Program-made: the position numbers and the translations under genes
Notes under the pieces: model-generated
The model's input: only the letters and a program-made list of their open reading frames with translations
Database searches by the model: none
Told to the model about the DNA's origin: nothing
NCBI RefSeq assembly: GCF_014529535.1
Contig: NW_023504022.1
Span: forward strand, 678,986-742,985
From: Bradysia coprophila
Taxonomy: Eukaryota; Arthropoda; Insecta; Diptera; Sciaridae
Direction of reading: 5' to 3'
DNA: 64,000 nucleotides
Shown: piece by piece, positions 10,801-20,625 of the stretch
How positions within the stretch are numbered: the stretch's first letter is position 1
Layout of the letters: each line of letters starts with the position of its first letter

Positions 10801-11176
10801 GTATCTGTGCGACACATGTGGTGAAGGATTTCCGGTTCCATTTTCGCTACAAGATCACGTGAAACGGAAGCACATGATTCGCGGTCATGACTGTCATCTG
10901 TGCAAAATGAAATTTGTTACGGCTGCCGCGCTGAACGATCACTTTGTGGCACGCCATACGGACGAGCGCAGGTTCACTTGCGATTTTAAGGGCTGCGGAA
11001 AGACGTTTAAGTGGCGATCATCGTTCAAATCGCACCGAAGAGTGCACGCTAGCGATAAGTACGAATGTTCGGTTTGTTTGAAGCGATTCAGTTTCAAGGG
11101 GAATTTACGCAACCATTTGAAGACCATCCATAACCAAATTGTGGAGAACGAGTGCCTTACCAGCAAAATTATTTAG
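7856..11176 (+). CDS. Tyrosine-recombinase-like / HTH / seven-C2H2 zinc-finger protein, copy 1
   Basis: Exons 7856-8251 and 9446-11176 (GTAAGC donor, TTTCATTGCAG acceptor, phase 0), 708 aa. I chose ATG 7856 because copy 2 has the same MESS start and a stop just upstream. Residues about 20-132 look like the core-binding domain of Crypton-type tyrosine recombinases. Residues 133-246 match the start of the catalytic domain, with box-I arginine R144 in GGCRGEEL and TGHS at 243-246. There the R of HxxR is replaced (HSFQ) and everything after it, including the nucleophilic Tyr, is absent. Next come a basic KRRRRQ, candidate SUMO sites (VKSE, IKIE), residues about 333-405 resembling the helix-turn-helix of DDE transposases (LLYTG...[10 protein letters not shown]...STSE), an acidic linker, and seven C2H2 fingers at about 499-693. 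Likely a nuclear DNA-binding protein; recombinase activity is improbable. The fusion itself is inferred from one reading frame. Confidence 0.85.
8750..9260 (+). repeat. About 130-bp degenerate tandem repeat in the intron of copy 1
   Basis: Four units, recognisable by (A/G)CCACCT(C/T)AATA-like words near 8758, 8887 and 9018 and a weaker one near 9150. Each is followed by AAAGT-CCAGAAGGGAACCC-like sequence and GGTGGACCATG. Fragments of the same unit occur at 7110-7200, 42595-42700, 46670-46750 and 56270-56360. Confidence 0.65.
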
Positions 11177-11430
11177 AGACCGGCACCATTCATCCGTTCT
11201 CAGTGGAGCGCAAAGTTAATTTTCTCCAGACTTCATGTCTTACGTGATAGCAGGGATTCAAGTGGTGCACTCTTTGCCACATCATCAAAATTAGCGGTAA
11301 TGGTGTGCTCCAATGCAATGTGTCCAATAAATTTTAATCAAAGAATATTAAATGTGGATTGTAATCGGAACGTTGTTTTTGGCCTGCTCTTACATTCTAC
11401 AGTTCATCAGTAATAACGCACCCAACTTCT
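11177..11430 (+). promoter_or_regulatory. 3' UTR and polyadenylation signal of copy 1
   Basis: AATAAA at 11326-11331, about 150 nt after the stop. The same trailer, including GTCCAATAAATTTT and CATTCATCCGTTCTCAGTGG, follows copy 2 (AATAAA at 52793-52798). The duplication therefore extends through the 3' UTR to about 11430. Confidence 0.7.
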
Positions 11431-11821
11431 GTGACTTCAAACGATTCATCCGAGTTGAAATCGAGTAAGATAAAGTTTATGGTAAGTAGGTACTACTCTT
11501 ACGAGTATCACGAGTTACACATCTCGTTACGCGTACTCCAGTCATCCCACATGTCCGAAATTAGATCGAAATGATCGATTCCACGGACTCACTTTTCTCA
11601 CTTTTTCCAACTATTTTCAACATTTGAAAAAGTGTTGAACTATTTGCTCGATTTCTCACTTTTTTCAACTATTTTCAGACCCTTCACTCACTTTTCTTAA
11701 AATCAATTAAAATAAGTTAAAAACCACATTAGAATTGTAAAATTCGTTTGCGGTGCTTGATACTTTTCTAAACTTACTAAATTTAGTATAAATAATAATA
11801 CGCGACTTATTATAAATCGCC
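11431..11821. other. Intergenic, no gene seen
   Basis: AT-rich. A short internal duplication of TTTCTCACTTTTT-CAACTATTTTCA lies around 11595-11690. Nothing else is supported. Confidence 0.5.
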
Positions 11822-12280
11822 CAAAACCACTTACAGTGGAGGTGTGACGCAAAAGACGCTTACAGATATGCGTCACAAATGGCAGCTGATGAGAAAAGCA
11901 CGCAAAAGTTTAATCAACAAAAATTTTAGTCGAAAAATTTTAGGAAGAAAATTATGATAAAAAAAATTGCGTCAAAAAGTGGCAGATGATTCGGCTTTCT
12001 TCCATTTGAATTCCATTCTTTAAAGCAATATATTTCACAATGATAAAAATTTTCCTTCCTCAACATCTGCCAGTTATGACGCAATTTTTTTTTTTATAAT
12101 TTTCTTTCTAAAATTTTTCGGGTAAAACTGTTGTTGATTAAACTTTCGCGTGCTTTCCTCATCAGCTGCATATCTTTTGGCGTGTCGAATCTGTAAGTGT
12201 CACCTTCACCGATATCAGTTTTTTGAAAGTGGATAACAGGACTTGCGTCACACCTCCACTGTAACTGGTTTTGAGTGGTA
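11822..12280. mobile_element. Foldback MITE of the GTGACGCAA family
   Basis: Two arms of about 200 bp are inverted around 12030. The outer ends are CCACTTACAGTGGAGGTGTG and its complement near 12240-12275. Inner words TTGCGTCA...GTGGCAGATGATTCGGC and ACATCTGCCA...GACGCAA mark the hairpin centre. Relatives: 46937-47395 and the truncated 56385-56702, which share the centre but not the outermost ends. No coding capacity. Confidence 0.75.
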
Positions 12281-12462
12281 TCAGCTCTTTTGTAAGTTGT
12301 GATTTTTTAGAAATTGGACTCATATTGTGCATTCTACTTATGTGCTTGCATTGGAAAATTGGATTTTTGTAACATTTTTTTTTACTCAAAATAATTGCGC
12401 GTTCCAATGTCTCACAGTGCACCGAACGCTGTATAAAACATTTTATGTTGGTACAAATGTCA

Positions 12463-12500
12463 GTATATATTGAGTCGTCAATGTGTGCAGACATTCAGTT
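12463..12500 (+). promoter_or_regulatory. Core promoter of the GNAT gene
   Basis: TATATAT at 12464-12470 and ACATTCAGTTG with the initiator A at 12497 are about 32 nt apart, the insect TATA-to-Inr spacing. The predicted leader is about 59 nt to ATG 12556. Confidence 0.55.
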
Positions 12501-12555
12501 GTTGTTTGGCAGTTGAGGTGAGCGTACGTGGGTTTTTGATACAATTATCTGAAAG

Positions 12556-13026
12556 ATGGATACATTAGAAATAAGAAAATTCACTTCAACTGCCGAATTA
12601 ATGAAATCGGTGGAAAGCAACGAAAGCCTATATGAAACGATTAAATTAATTACTTGTGAATGCTCAGGATTCATCGCCTTTGTGGACAACAGTCCTGTAG
12701 GTGTTGTTGTTGGCTACAAACTTGACCGGACTGAATTCTTTATTGAATGCTTAGAAGTGGACAACAACAAGCGAAACAGGCGAATCGGTAGTAGATTAAT
12801 GACAACGATAGAAGAAACGGTGAAACAAGAGGGATTTTCAAAGTTGTCGTTATCAGTCGATACTGAAAATTCCGGTGCCAAAAGATTTTACTTACTTGAA
12901 TCCGGATCTGCCAACACGTCGTTGATGAAGGATCAATCAGACGACAGCCATTCGGATCAGTCTGACGATAACTCACGAGTCGGTCATTTGAATTTTAAAA
13001 GCTTTTTTTGCCGATTGGTATTGTAA
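12556..13026 (+). CDS. GNAT-family N-acetyltransferase with a repeat-derived C-terminus
   Basis: 156 aa. Residues about 58-108 carry the GNAT acetyl-CoA core: a beta strand FFIECLEVDN, the pyrophosphate-binding loop NRRIGSRLM, and SVDTENSGAKRFY, which corresponds to the family's N..A..FY motif. Such enzymes transfer an acetyl group from acetyl-CoA to an amine; the substrate cannot be read. After FYLLESGS the usual glycine-phenylalanine strand is missing. The frame instead runs into a DDSHSDQSDDN stretch and then about 18 residues (from about 12972) encoded by a family A repeat module (ACTCACGAGTCGGTCAT). The gene is thus truncated and chimeric, though the reading frame is open and a TATA/Inr promoter lies in front. 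It could be a pseudogene or a short functional form. Confidence 0.6.
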   Translation: MDTLEIRKFTSTAELMKSVESNESLYETIKLITCECSGFIAFVDNSPVGVVVGYKLDRTEFFIECLEVDNNKRNRRIGSRLMTTIEETVKQEGFSKLSLSVDTENSGAKRFYLLESGSANTSLMKDQSDDSHSDQSDDNSRVGHLNFKSFFCRLVL

Positions 13027-13036
13027 ATCTATCTAC

Positions 13037-14090
13037 ATGGCGGAGATGAGAGCTATTATAGAAACATATTACTTCTTTAAGGCACATTGTAACACTAATG
13101 ACGATATATGTATCTTCACATATAGTCAAGCAGTCTTAAAAGCGTTACGCTCGCCTGTTATAAAATCTGCTATCACTCTTGAATGCTTTAACTTACTAAA
13201 TAAGTTAGCTGAGTGTAATCAAAGTATATAAACACTGAAGGTAATGCAAATCCACTCCACAGTTACACACGGATCCAAACTTTCAGGTGAATTTTAGCTT
13301 TGTCATGTTGCACACGTATTGAATTCGTTTGCGTCAAGTTGCATCTAGTGATAAATTTGGAACGATTTAGTGGCGTTATGTTGCACATTTATAAAATTTG
13401 TTTGCGCCAAGTTGTATCTAGTGGTGAATTGTAAGGATTTAGGGCCGTCATGTTGCACAAGTCTAAGTTAGACAACATACGAAAATGAATTCACCTGAAA
13501 GTTTGGATCCGTAATTTCTCTGATCCGCTGAGGGTCTGCATTACCTTCAGTGTTTATATACTTTGAGTGTAATACAGTAAAACTAATATGGGTGCCAGGA
13601 CACTCTGGAATTAAAGGAAATGAAGAAGCGGACATTTTAGCGAAAAATGGTGCACAAACAGATTTCATAGGTCCCGAACCTGTAATGGGTACTCCATACA
13701 ATTGTAGTAGACAAAAAATAACATCACTCCGTATTACGGAGTCCATAACACCAAATTCATTAAGTTCTGGACAGACAATCCGAACTGTAGACAAGCCAAA
13801 AATTTCATAAAAATCAGCAGAAAGAACTCGAAGTTTTTATTGAACATCAGTATAACGAGACTCAAAAACTATACAGGGGTAATGACGGGACACTTTGGCT
13901 TTAACAATCATCTAACCACTATCGGCAAACGAGAGGATGCTAGCTGCAAACAATGGCTGCGAACAATGCAGCGATCCTAAGGACACAGCTGAGCACTACT
14001 TGTGCTACTGTCCTGCTTTCATAACCGCATCAGTATTACAGGAAGATTCGTCGAAACAACATAGTGCTGCAAAAAACAATAGTAGGCACA
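13037..14090 (+). pseudogene. 3' part of a non-LTR retrotransposon ORF2 (RNase H plus terminal zinc motif)
   Basis: AEMRAIIE and ICIFTYSQAVLKAL are the first RNase H motifs, with the catalytic Asp of TDSQ changed to Y. Downstream, WVPGHSGIKGNEEAD (about 13577-13636) is the classic last RNase H motif. A MITE (13220-13565) splits them at codons E-C-N. After 13800 the frame shifts and TGHFGFNN, then C..C...TAEHYLCYCPAF, give the end of ORF2 as in R1/I-type elements with RNase H. Several frameshifts: a dead 5'-truncated copy that begins right after a family A fragment. Confidence 0.75.
13220..13565 (+). mobile_element. 346-bp hAT-like MITE, 8-bp target duplication AGTGTAAT
   Basis: Inverted ends CAAAGTATATAAACACTG at 13220 and its complement ending 13565, flanked by AGTGTAAT at 13212-13219 and 13566-13573. 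A second inverted pair lies inside (GGATCCAAACTTTCAGGTG / CACCTGAAAGTTTGGATCC), and an internal duplication of about 74 bp (TCATGTTGCACA...GTTG.ATCTAGTG) fills the middle. It interrupts the RNase H frame. Confidence 0.88.
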
Positions 14091-14149
14091 ATGGGCCCGA
14101 TGGTGGCCTCCGTGCATGTCCTACTAGGCCAGCTATTTTTAATAAAAAA

Positions 14150-14382
14150 AATAAAAATAGCCTTTCTTTTGACACTACCAAACGGAAAAAAAAAACAATT
14201 ATCAAAAAAAGTTTTGATTTACAGCAGGGGTCACAGACGGACAGACGGACATTTTTTTATTATGGATTCGTTATCTATGAACATAGGCAAATGCTTTGCA
14301 CTAACCGTCTGCTTCTAATTCGACATGTTACAAACGGCATATTAAACCTATAAGCCCCCAGTACTTCGTACGGGGCTAAAAA
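14150..14382 (+). repeat. Family A terminal fragment
   Basis: Contains the CACAGACGGACAGACGGAC tract and ends GTACTTCGTACGGGGCTAAAAA. This is the subtype with AAGCCCCCAGTACTTCG rather than AAGCCCCTTCG. Confidence 0.75.
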
Positions 14383-14650
14383 CTCACGGGTTCTCTGTTT
14401 TCGAAGCCCAAATTTGGTAATTTTTTGTTAGAATGAAAAAGTCAAATGAATCGGTGGGGGTGACGCTTACAGCTTCGACTCGCAAAACGAAACGCAAAAA
14501 TTTCAAAAAAAATTTGCGTCACAAGTGGCACAATGGAATTTCATTCATTCTTCTCTTAGCAAGCTTTTCAAGAACATCATTCAATTTTCTTCCTTCAAAG
14601 AAAATATTTAATTCTAGCTTAAGATCAGCGATCTCGTAAAAAATCTGAAG

Positions 14651-15494
14651 ATGCCGCCGAAACGCAAGCAAGGTACTTTTTTAATATTGTGAAACAATTT
14701 AAGAGCGTCTTGTGTTCTTTATCAAGATAATAACAATCAAAACGACAATCAGAAAGTCAAGTTTGATCCGTGGAACAACCAACCAATCAAAGCAACGGAA
14801 ACGCCAACATCAAGTTCCAGCAACTACGATTACAATAACTGGAATAAGTCTGTCTGAAAAGACAAGTGATAAATCACCAACTCAATTGTCAGAGTTATCG
14901 GTAGGCGCGAGGTACGTAATTACTATCAAAAATCTTTAAGTAAATATGTTAACAGCTACAACCGTCCAGTAACATTCCGTGTGTCATTTAAGTCAGAAAA
15001 ACGGCCCACTAAAAATAGAGACATGTTTGTCTTTCATGCGATGGATGGTTATCTAGAAGCTCAAGTCACTGTATTTCCTCAGCAAACGGAAACGTTCTTC
15101 GATGTTGTGGACGTGAGATTTTCTATCTTTTTCGGAAATGGTGTTCATCATAACTTCCGCAAAGTTGACCATTTGTTCCTCAAATTGTACATACAATACT
15201 GAACGTACGAGTCATTTCGATCGGTCATTTTTGATCCCATTTTGGTACACAACAAAACAAACCCAACCGCGATTTCACCATCACTGATTTCTCAAAACAA
15301 TGCATTCTCTTGACTTTGTGGGGCACTGCATACAACGATTTTGATTATAAACTTCAGCATCTGAAGGGACACCTGTGCTGATCAATGGGACGAAAGCATT
15401 TATTTGTTCACCGAATACTTTGTTCGTTACAAGTCCAGAGTTCAAACTTGCACAAGACATGATGACTTGGTACGAACAAGAAATAAAAAAATGA
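14651..15494 (+). pseudogene. RPA1-like (replication protein A 70-kDa subunit) gene, decayed
   Basis: Readable exons: 14651-14672 (MPPKRKQ), 14727-14911 and 14956 onward, separated by 54- and 44-bp introns with GT..AG. Exon 3 reads SYNRPVTFRVSFKSEK...MFVFHAMDG...QVTVFPQQTETFFDVVDV. It follows the first ssDNA-binding OB fold (DBD-A) of RPA70. Near 15310-15485, LTLWGTAYNDFD and, one frame over, GTPVLING...WYEQEIKK match the second OB fold (VTLWG...P.L...WY.) and an early stop. RPA coats single-stranded DNA in replication and repair. At least two frameshifts (about 14830-14860 and about 15365) and a missing stretch between the OB folds make it a pseudogene, or a diverged or transposon-borne RPA1 relative. 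The assignment is by motif only. Confidence 0.5.
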
Positions 15495-15639
15495 AATTCA
15501 CTTTGAATTATCCATTCGAATATTAAATTATAAAAAACAATGAAATGAAATGGATTAGTTAACAGGTTGTTGTATTGCTGGCATGTGTTATCATAATTCT
15601 AGTAGCGTTGTATTGCTGGGGTGATATGCCAATTGTTTT

Positions 15640-16560
15640 TGAATTAGCTTTAGAAAAAGCTACTTTTCATTTCTCAACGTTTTGACCTGTTTCCATGGTC
15701 ATCATCAGGAAAAAGCTTTATTCAAGAAAAAATAAATCGTTTTGTTCACAAATCATTACAATTCTATAGGAAAACTGTGTTACCTATTTTCGTTAGATTT
15801 AGATTTCAAAAATTCGTCAACTTATTTAGTGGATTTTACGTTGATAACAAACTGGGATAAACAAAAACAACAAATACATGGCACTGAGTCACACACTCTT
15901 GTCTAGTCACTCTCGTAGATTATGTCACTGAGTGTCAAACAACTGGGATTGTCCGATTCTGCAGGGTGGACCGATCGTGTGTATTCAGTAGGGTGGACTG
16001 GCTTTGCCTATTAGTTTGGATTATTCGGTTATCTTTACCTGCGTGTTTTCTTAGCAGATTGAAGTATGATGGACTGATGTTGGCCGTGTCATTTTTGTAG
16101 TTGCATGTGCGCTCGATATTCATTATGATGTGATTGACTTCGACGATCTGTAGTTTCTTTTTGTTGGAATTTCGTTCGAGGGTTTTCATATTCTCGAAAT
16201 CAAAGCGATGCGATGTGTTTTTTGGGTTTCGCTAGGTTAGTATCGGTTGTGGAATTTTTATGCTGTCGTCTTCTCGTGCCTTTCTTCTGGCCAGTTTCAC
16301 CGATGTATTTGGTGTCGCAATCGAGACAGTCTACTTCATAGACAACGCCAGACAGTTGGTCGTCATCTAGATTATCTTTTTGCTTGGAATAGTATCGATC
16401 CAGTTTTTGCTCAGGCTTGTTGGCAACGGTTACTTCCGGAAAAAAGGATTTGATTTGTCTAGTGAGTGCTTCAGATACTTTCGGTACATATGCTTTTTTT
16501 TGCTTTAAGAACGCAATAGCCACATCCCACCCTTTCCTTTTGATTTCTTTGTCAACTATA
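15640..16560 (-). pseudogene. Penelope-like element remnant (GIY-YIG endonuclease)
   Basis: Minus-strand frame 16200-16560 contains VVYEVDCLDCDTKYIGETGQ...RRRQH, the GIY-YIG endonuclease core with the Cys pair and the Arg/His that Penelope-like elements place after their reverse transcriptase. A frameshift near 16190-16200 leads to a second frame (15935-16189) with NSNKKKLQIVEVNHI and NDTANISPSYFN, typical of the very C-terminus. The downstream CATTTCTCAACGTTTTGACC...CATCATCAGG at 15670-15720 looks like the element's trailer. The reverse transcriptase part is absent, so this is a 5'-truncated dead copy. Confidence 0.75.
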
Positions 16561-16827
16561 TACTTTCTGTCATTGTTCCTTATTCATTAGATATTAAACC
16601 AGAATTTCAACCAGTATCCACCCATTTCTACATCATTCCTATTCAAGACACTACATAGTCTTAGGGACATCCCAGCTAATTTGTGAAATTTCGATATATT
16701 CCCTCTAAATCTGACCCGAAAATACTCTATAATAGCTTTAGTATTGAAACATTCAGTAATTCAACACTGATATCAGAAAACATCTTTCTATCGACATTAC
16801 TTCATTTAACAACACGAAAAAATTATT
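16561..16827. other. Short AT-rich spacer
   Basis: No gene or repeat recognised between the Penelope remnant and the family A terminus. Confidence 0.4.
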
Positions 16828-19800
16828 TTTTTAGCCCCGTACGAAGTACGAAGGGGCTTATAGGATTATGGTGCCGTGTGTAATTGATGGAATTCGAAGC
16901 AGGCGGTAAGGGCAAAGTGTTTGCCTATGTTCATAGATGACGAATCCGCAATAAAAATTTTGTCTGTCCGTCTGTCACGTCGATATCTTGAGTAAATCAA
17001 ATCCTATTTCAAAAAAAAAATTCCCTGAAAGGTAGTTGAAATTGTGAGGCTAAGTTCGAAGATGGGTGATTTTGGGTCGACCCCTCCCGAGTTGTGGCCC
17101 CATAATTGCTTTAACGTTTCCAAAGATTTCTCTAGCCACTTAAAGGCTACCCTGGTAAGTGATACATCAAATGAAAGGTATTTACAATACCGATCGACAA
17201 AAAAAACGTTTATGGAAATTGGATGACCGACTCGTAAGTTAGACCCCTTGGTGTGAACTAGGTACAGGGCGGCAAGCCGTTTTTGATTGTAGGTTGGCCA
17301 AATTTGAACGGATTTTGATGGATTTTGCTTTATTAGATAGGCATTGACCGTACCAATCAGGGAATAAAAGTTTATGAAGTTAGGTTGACCGGAGCGTGAG
17401 CTAGGTCCCTTGGAGTGAGCTCATATCCGGCAACTCGGCCATACAGTGAAGGTGGTGTTTTTTATTAATATCTCGAGTAAACTTTGACCGAATTTCATGA
17501 CTTTTTTTTGTTTGAAAGTTACTAACGAATGTAAAGCAGCCGTACTACTTTCCACCTCCTAACACCTCCTAGCACCTCCACCTCCTAACAAAATGGCCGT
17601 CGGCCGCCATTTTGGATTTTTGTAAAATCAATATAAATCGGTGAAAATGATACTTACAAAGTCACTGATCAGTGGGAAGTGAGTAGTTACGTGTGTTGGG
17701 TGTTTTAAGGATCCCAAATATGGATATCTATATATAAATATATATAGCTATATTGAGCTATATAACGGTATAGATGGTTATTTTGAGCTATTTATAGGTA
17801 AATATAGGTTAATATAGGACTGAGGAAATAGGTTGATTTTAAATTTGTGTTACGTTTGGAAGGAACATCGTACGGGTCTTCGTAATTGTGCTATGCGCAA
17901 TTTTTAAGACGTACAAATTTCATAAGAATTTTACTTTACCGACGTTTACGGGCGCAGTAGACTTACGGTAAGAGTAGGACTATGGACGAACTAGGGTCAC
18001 GTGCGCAGTAGATGTACGGGTTCGTACGAGGCTCAGTCGCAGCAAACGCTCCGACTGTTCTGACTTCTCGTTTTATTTCGTTGTTGACGTAGTTTACGGT
18101 ACACCCTGTACTATCAAAAAAGCTTCAGGAATGCTTATACTTATAAGAAATATCGGCGCTATCAAATAAATAAAAAAAAACATATAGGAGAAAAAAGTGA
18201 TCAGACTGATGAGACTTCGAAGTTTTTTTGAGTATTTCCCTACGAAAAGATTTTTCTTAGATGCCACTAGCAATTCGTTACTAATTACTTATCAGCACAA
18301 ATATAGTTCCATTATCGTCATTACATAAAACTGTCATAAAATGTGTTAGAAATAAAAATCACTGTTCCTCAGTAAACACACTATATACCATATTCAAAAC
18401 CACCCTGTAACTTTTATTGCATTTTAAACACCCCATATTCATAGAGAATTTTCCGGGCAACAATAATGTAGCCCCGTACGAACCCGTACATCTATTGCGC
18501 ACGTGACCCTAGTGCGTCTGTCACCCTAGTTGAAGTCAAATTATTATGAAATGTGTACATCTTACAAATTGCGCATAGCGCAATTACGAAGCCCCGTACG
18601 ACGTTCCTATCAAATGTAACACAAACAAGTTGACCTAAAATTTTAATTTATTGAGAGGCCTAAGGCCTAGTTACGGCCTTAGTCCAACGACCCAAATTTA
18701 ATTTTTTTTCAACATCATTATATTCGGCCTTCGATTACCTTCCAAATGAAACAAAAATTAGGAAAATCGGATGAAATTTACTCGAGATATATGCAAAATA
18801 CACTTAGGGCCGTGTAGCGGGCTTAGTCCAAGGACCCAAATTTATTTTTTTTTCCAACAACATTCTATTTGGTGTTCGATTACCTTTCAAATGAAACAAA
18901 AATCACGAAAAAAGGATGAAATTTACTCGAGTTATATGCAAAATACACTTAGGGCCGAGTACCCTTTCACTTCTATGGCCCTAACTCACGGGCCATTCAC
19001 CCGATTTTAATAAACTTTTTTTTCCTGGATCGGTATCAACATTACCTATCTTTTGCCGTTTCATTTACATTTGCAACGTTTTTTTTGCCGTAAATATCCC
19101 CAAAAGACCTTAAAGCACTTAGGCGGCCCTAACTCACGAAGGGCCGACCTAAATATGCCCATCTTCGAACTTAGTGAGGCTATCTATCATTGAAATTTTT
19201 AGACCCGTACGAAGTACTGGGGTCTTATAGGTTTACGCATACGTTTGTAACACGTCGAATTGGACTCACTGAGTAAGGGGAAACCTATTGTGGTTGTCTA
19301 GAGATGCCAAATCCGCGAAAAAAAAATGTCCGTCTGTCCGTCTGTCTGTCTGCACGATAACTTGAGTAAAACGCATCCGATTTTGAAAATTCTTTTTTTT
19401 CCCGTTTGGTAATGTCAAAAGACAGGCTAAGTTCGAAGATGAGTGATTTTGGATCGACCCCTCCCGAGCTGTGGCCCAATAAGTGCTTCACGGTTTTTCG
19501 AAGATATCTCCGGACATTTAAACGTTAAACTTGTAAGTGATACGTTAAATAAAAGGTATTTACAATACCGATCGACAAAAAAAAAGTTTATGGAAATCGG
19601 ATGACCGACTCGTGAGTTAGACCCCTTGGTGTGGAACAGGCACAGGGCGGCAAGCAGTTTTTGCTTGTAGGTCGGCCAAATTTGAACTGATTTCGACTAC
19701 TTTCGCTTTAATAGATAGGTATTGACCGTACCAATCAGGGAAAAAAAGTTTATGAAATTATGTTCTCCGGAGCGTGCGCTAGGTCTCTTGGAGTGAGCTC

Positions 19801-20625
19801 TTATCTGGCTACTCGGAAGTACAGTGAACGTGGTGTATTTTGACAATATCTCGAGTAAATTTTGACCGAATTTCATGAATTTTTTTTGTTTGAAAGGTAT
19901 TAACGAATGTAAAGCGTCGGTACTATTTCCGGTCTCCTAACAAAATGGCTGCCGGCGGCCATATTGGATTTTAGTAAAATAGAAATATCTTGGGAAAAAT
20001 GATACTTAGAGAGTTTCTGTTAACATGGAAATAATTTGTTATGTGTGTGGGGTTTCAGGGATTCCATATACGGACATCTATATATACCTATATACAGCTA
20101 TATTGAGCTATATACAGGCATATAGAGCTATATAATAGCATATATTTATCTGTGAAATGTTTATTTATAGTGAAATATAGTTAAATATAGCGGTATATAG
20201 CTGTTTAAATAGGAATTTATGAAATTTGTCTTCGTACGGGGCTGTCTATATTGCCTCCGGCAATTTAGTTGTATATGATAACAAGGCAAAGAGTGGATAA
20301 TGTAAGTGATTTTAAAGGGAGAATAGTTTTTCAGCAGAGAAGAAAATGAAGAGTTTCACATTAAAGGCTTTTGATACGAATAAGTGTTTCGTACGGGTCG
20401 GCGTTAGCTATGTTTTTTTTTTGAAATCGGATTTGATTTACTCAAGATATCGACGTGACGGACAGATGGACAGAAGGACAGACGGACAGACAAAATTTTT
20501 ATTGCGGATTCGTCATCTATGAACATAGGCAAACACTTTGCCCTTACCGTCTGCTTCGAATTCCATCAATTACACACGGCATCGTAATCCTATAAGCCCC
20601 TTTGTACTTCGTACGGGGCTAAAAA
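16828..20625. mobile_element. Family A composite, 3.8 kb, inverted hairpin termini at both ends
   Basis: TTTTTAGCCCCGTACGAAG at 16828 and GTACGGGGCTAAAAA ending at 20625 face each other. About 200 bp next to each end, including the TCTATGAACATAGGCAAAC word, are inverted copies. Inside are modules of about 145-160 bp repeating the order ACC.ATC - AAAGTTTATG - GTGAGTTAG - CCTTGG, hairpin AAAATGGC...GGCC blocks at 17590 and 19945, and TATAGCTATATTGAGCTAT-rich blocks (17720-17800, 20070-20200). An internal end near 19200 (ACCCGTACGAAGTACTGGGG) shows it is at least two elements joined. No protein-coding frame. Confidence 0.7.
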
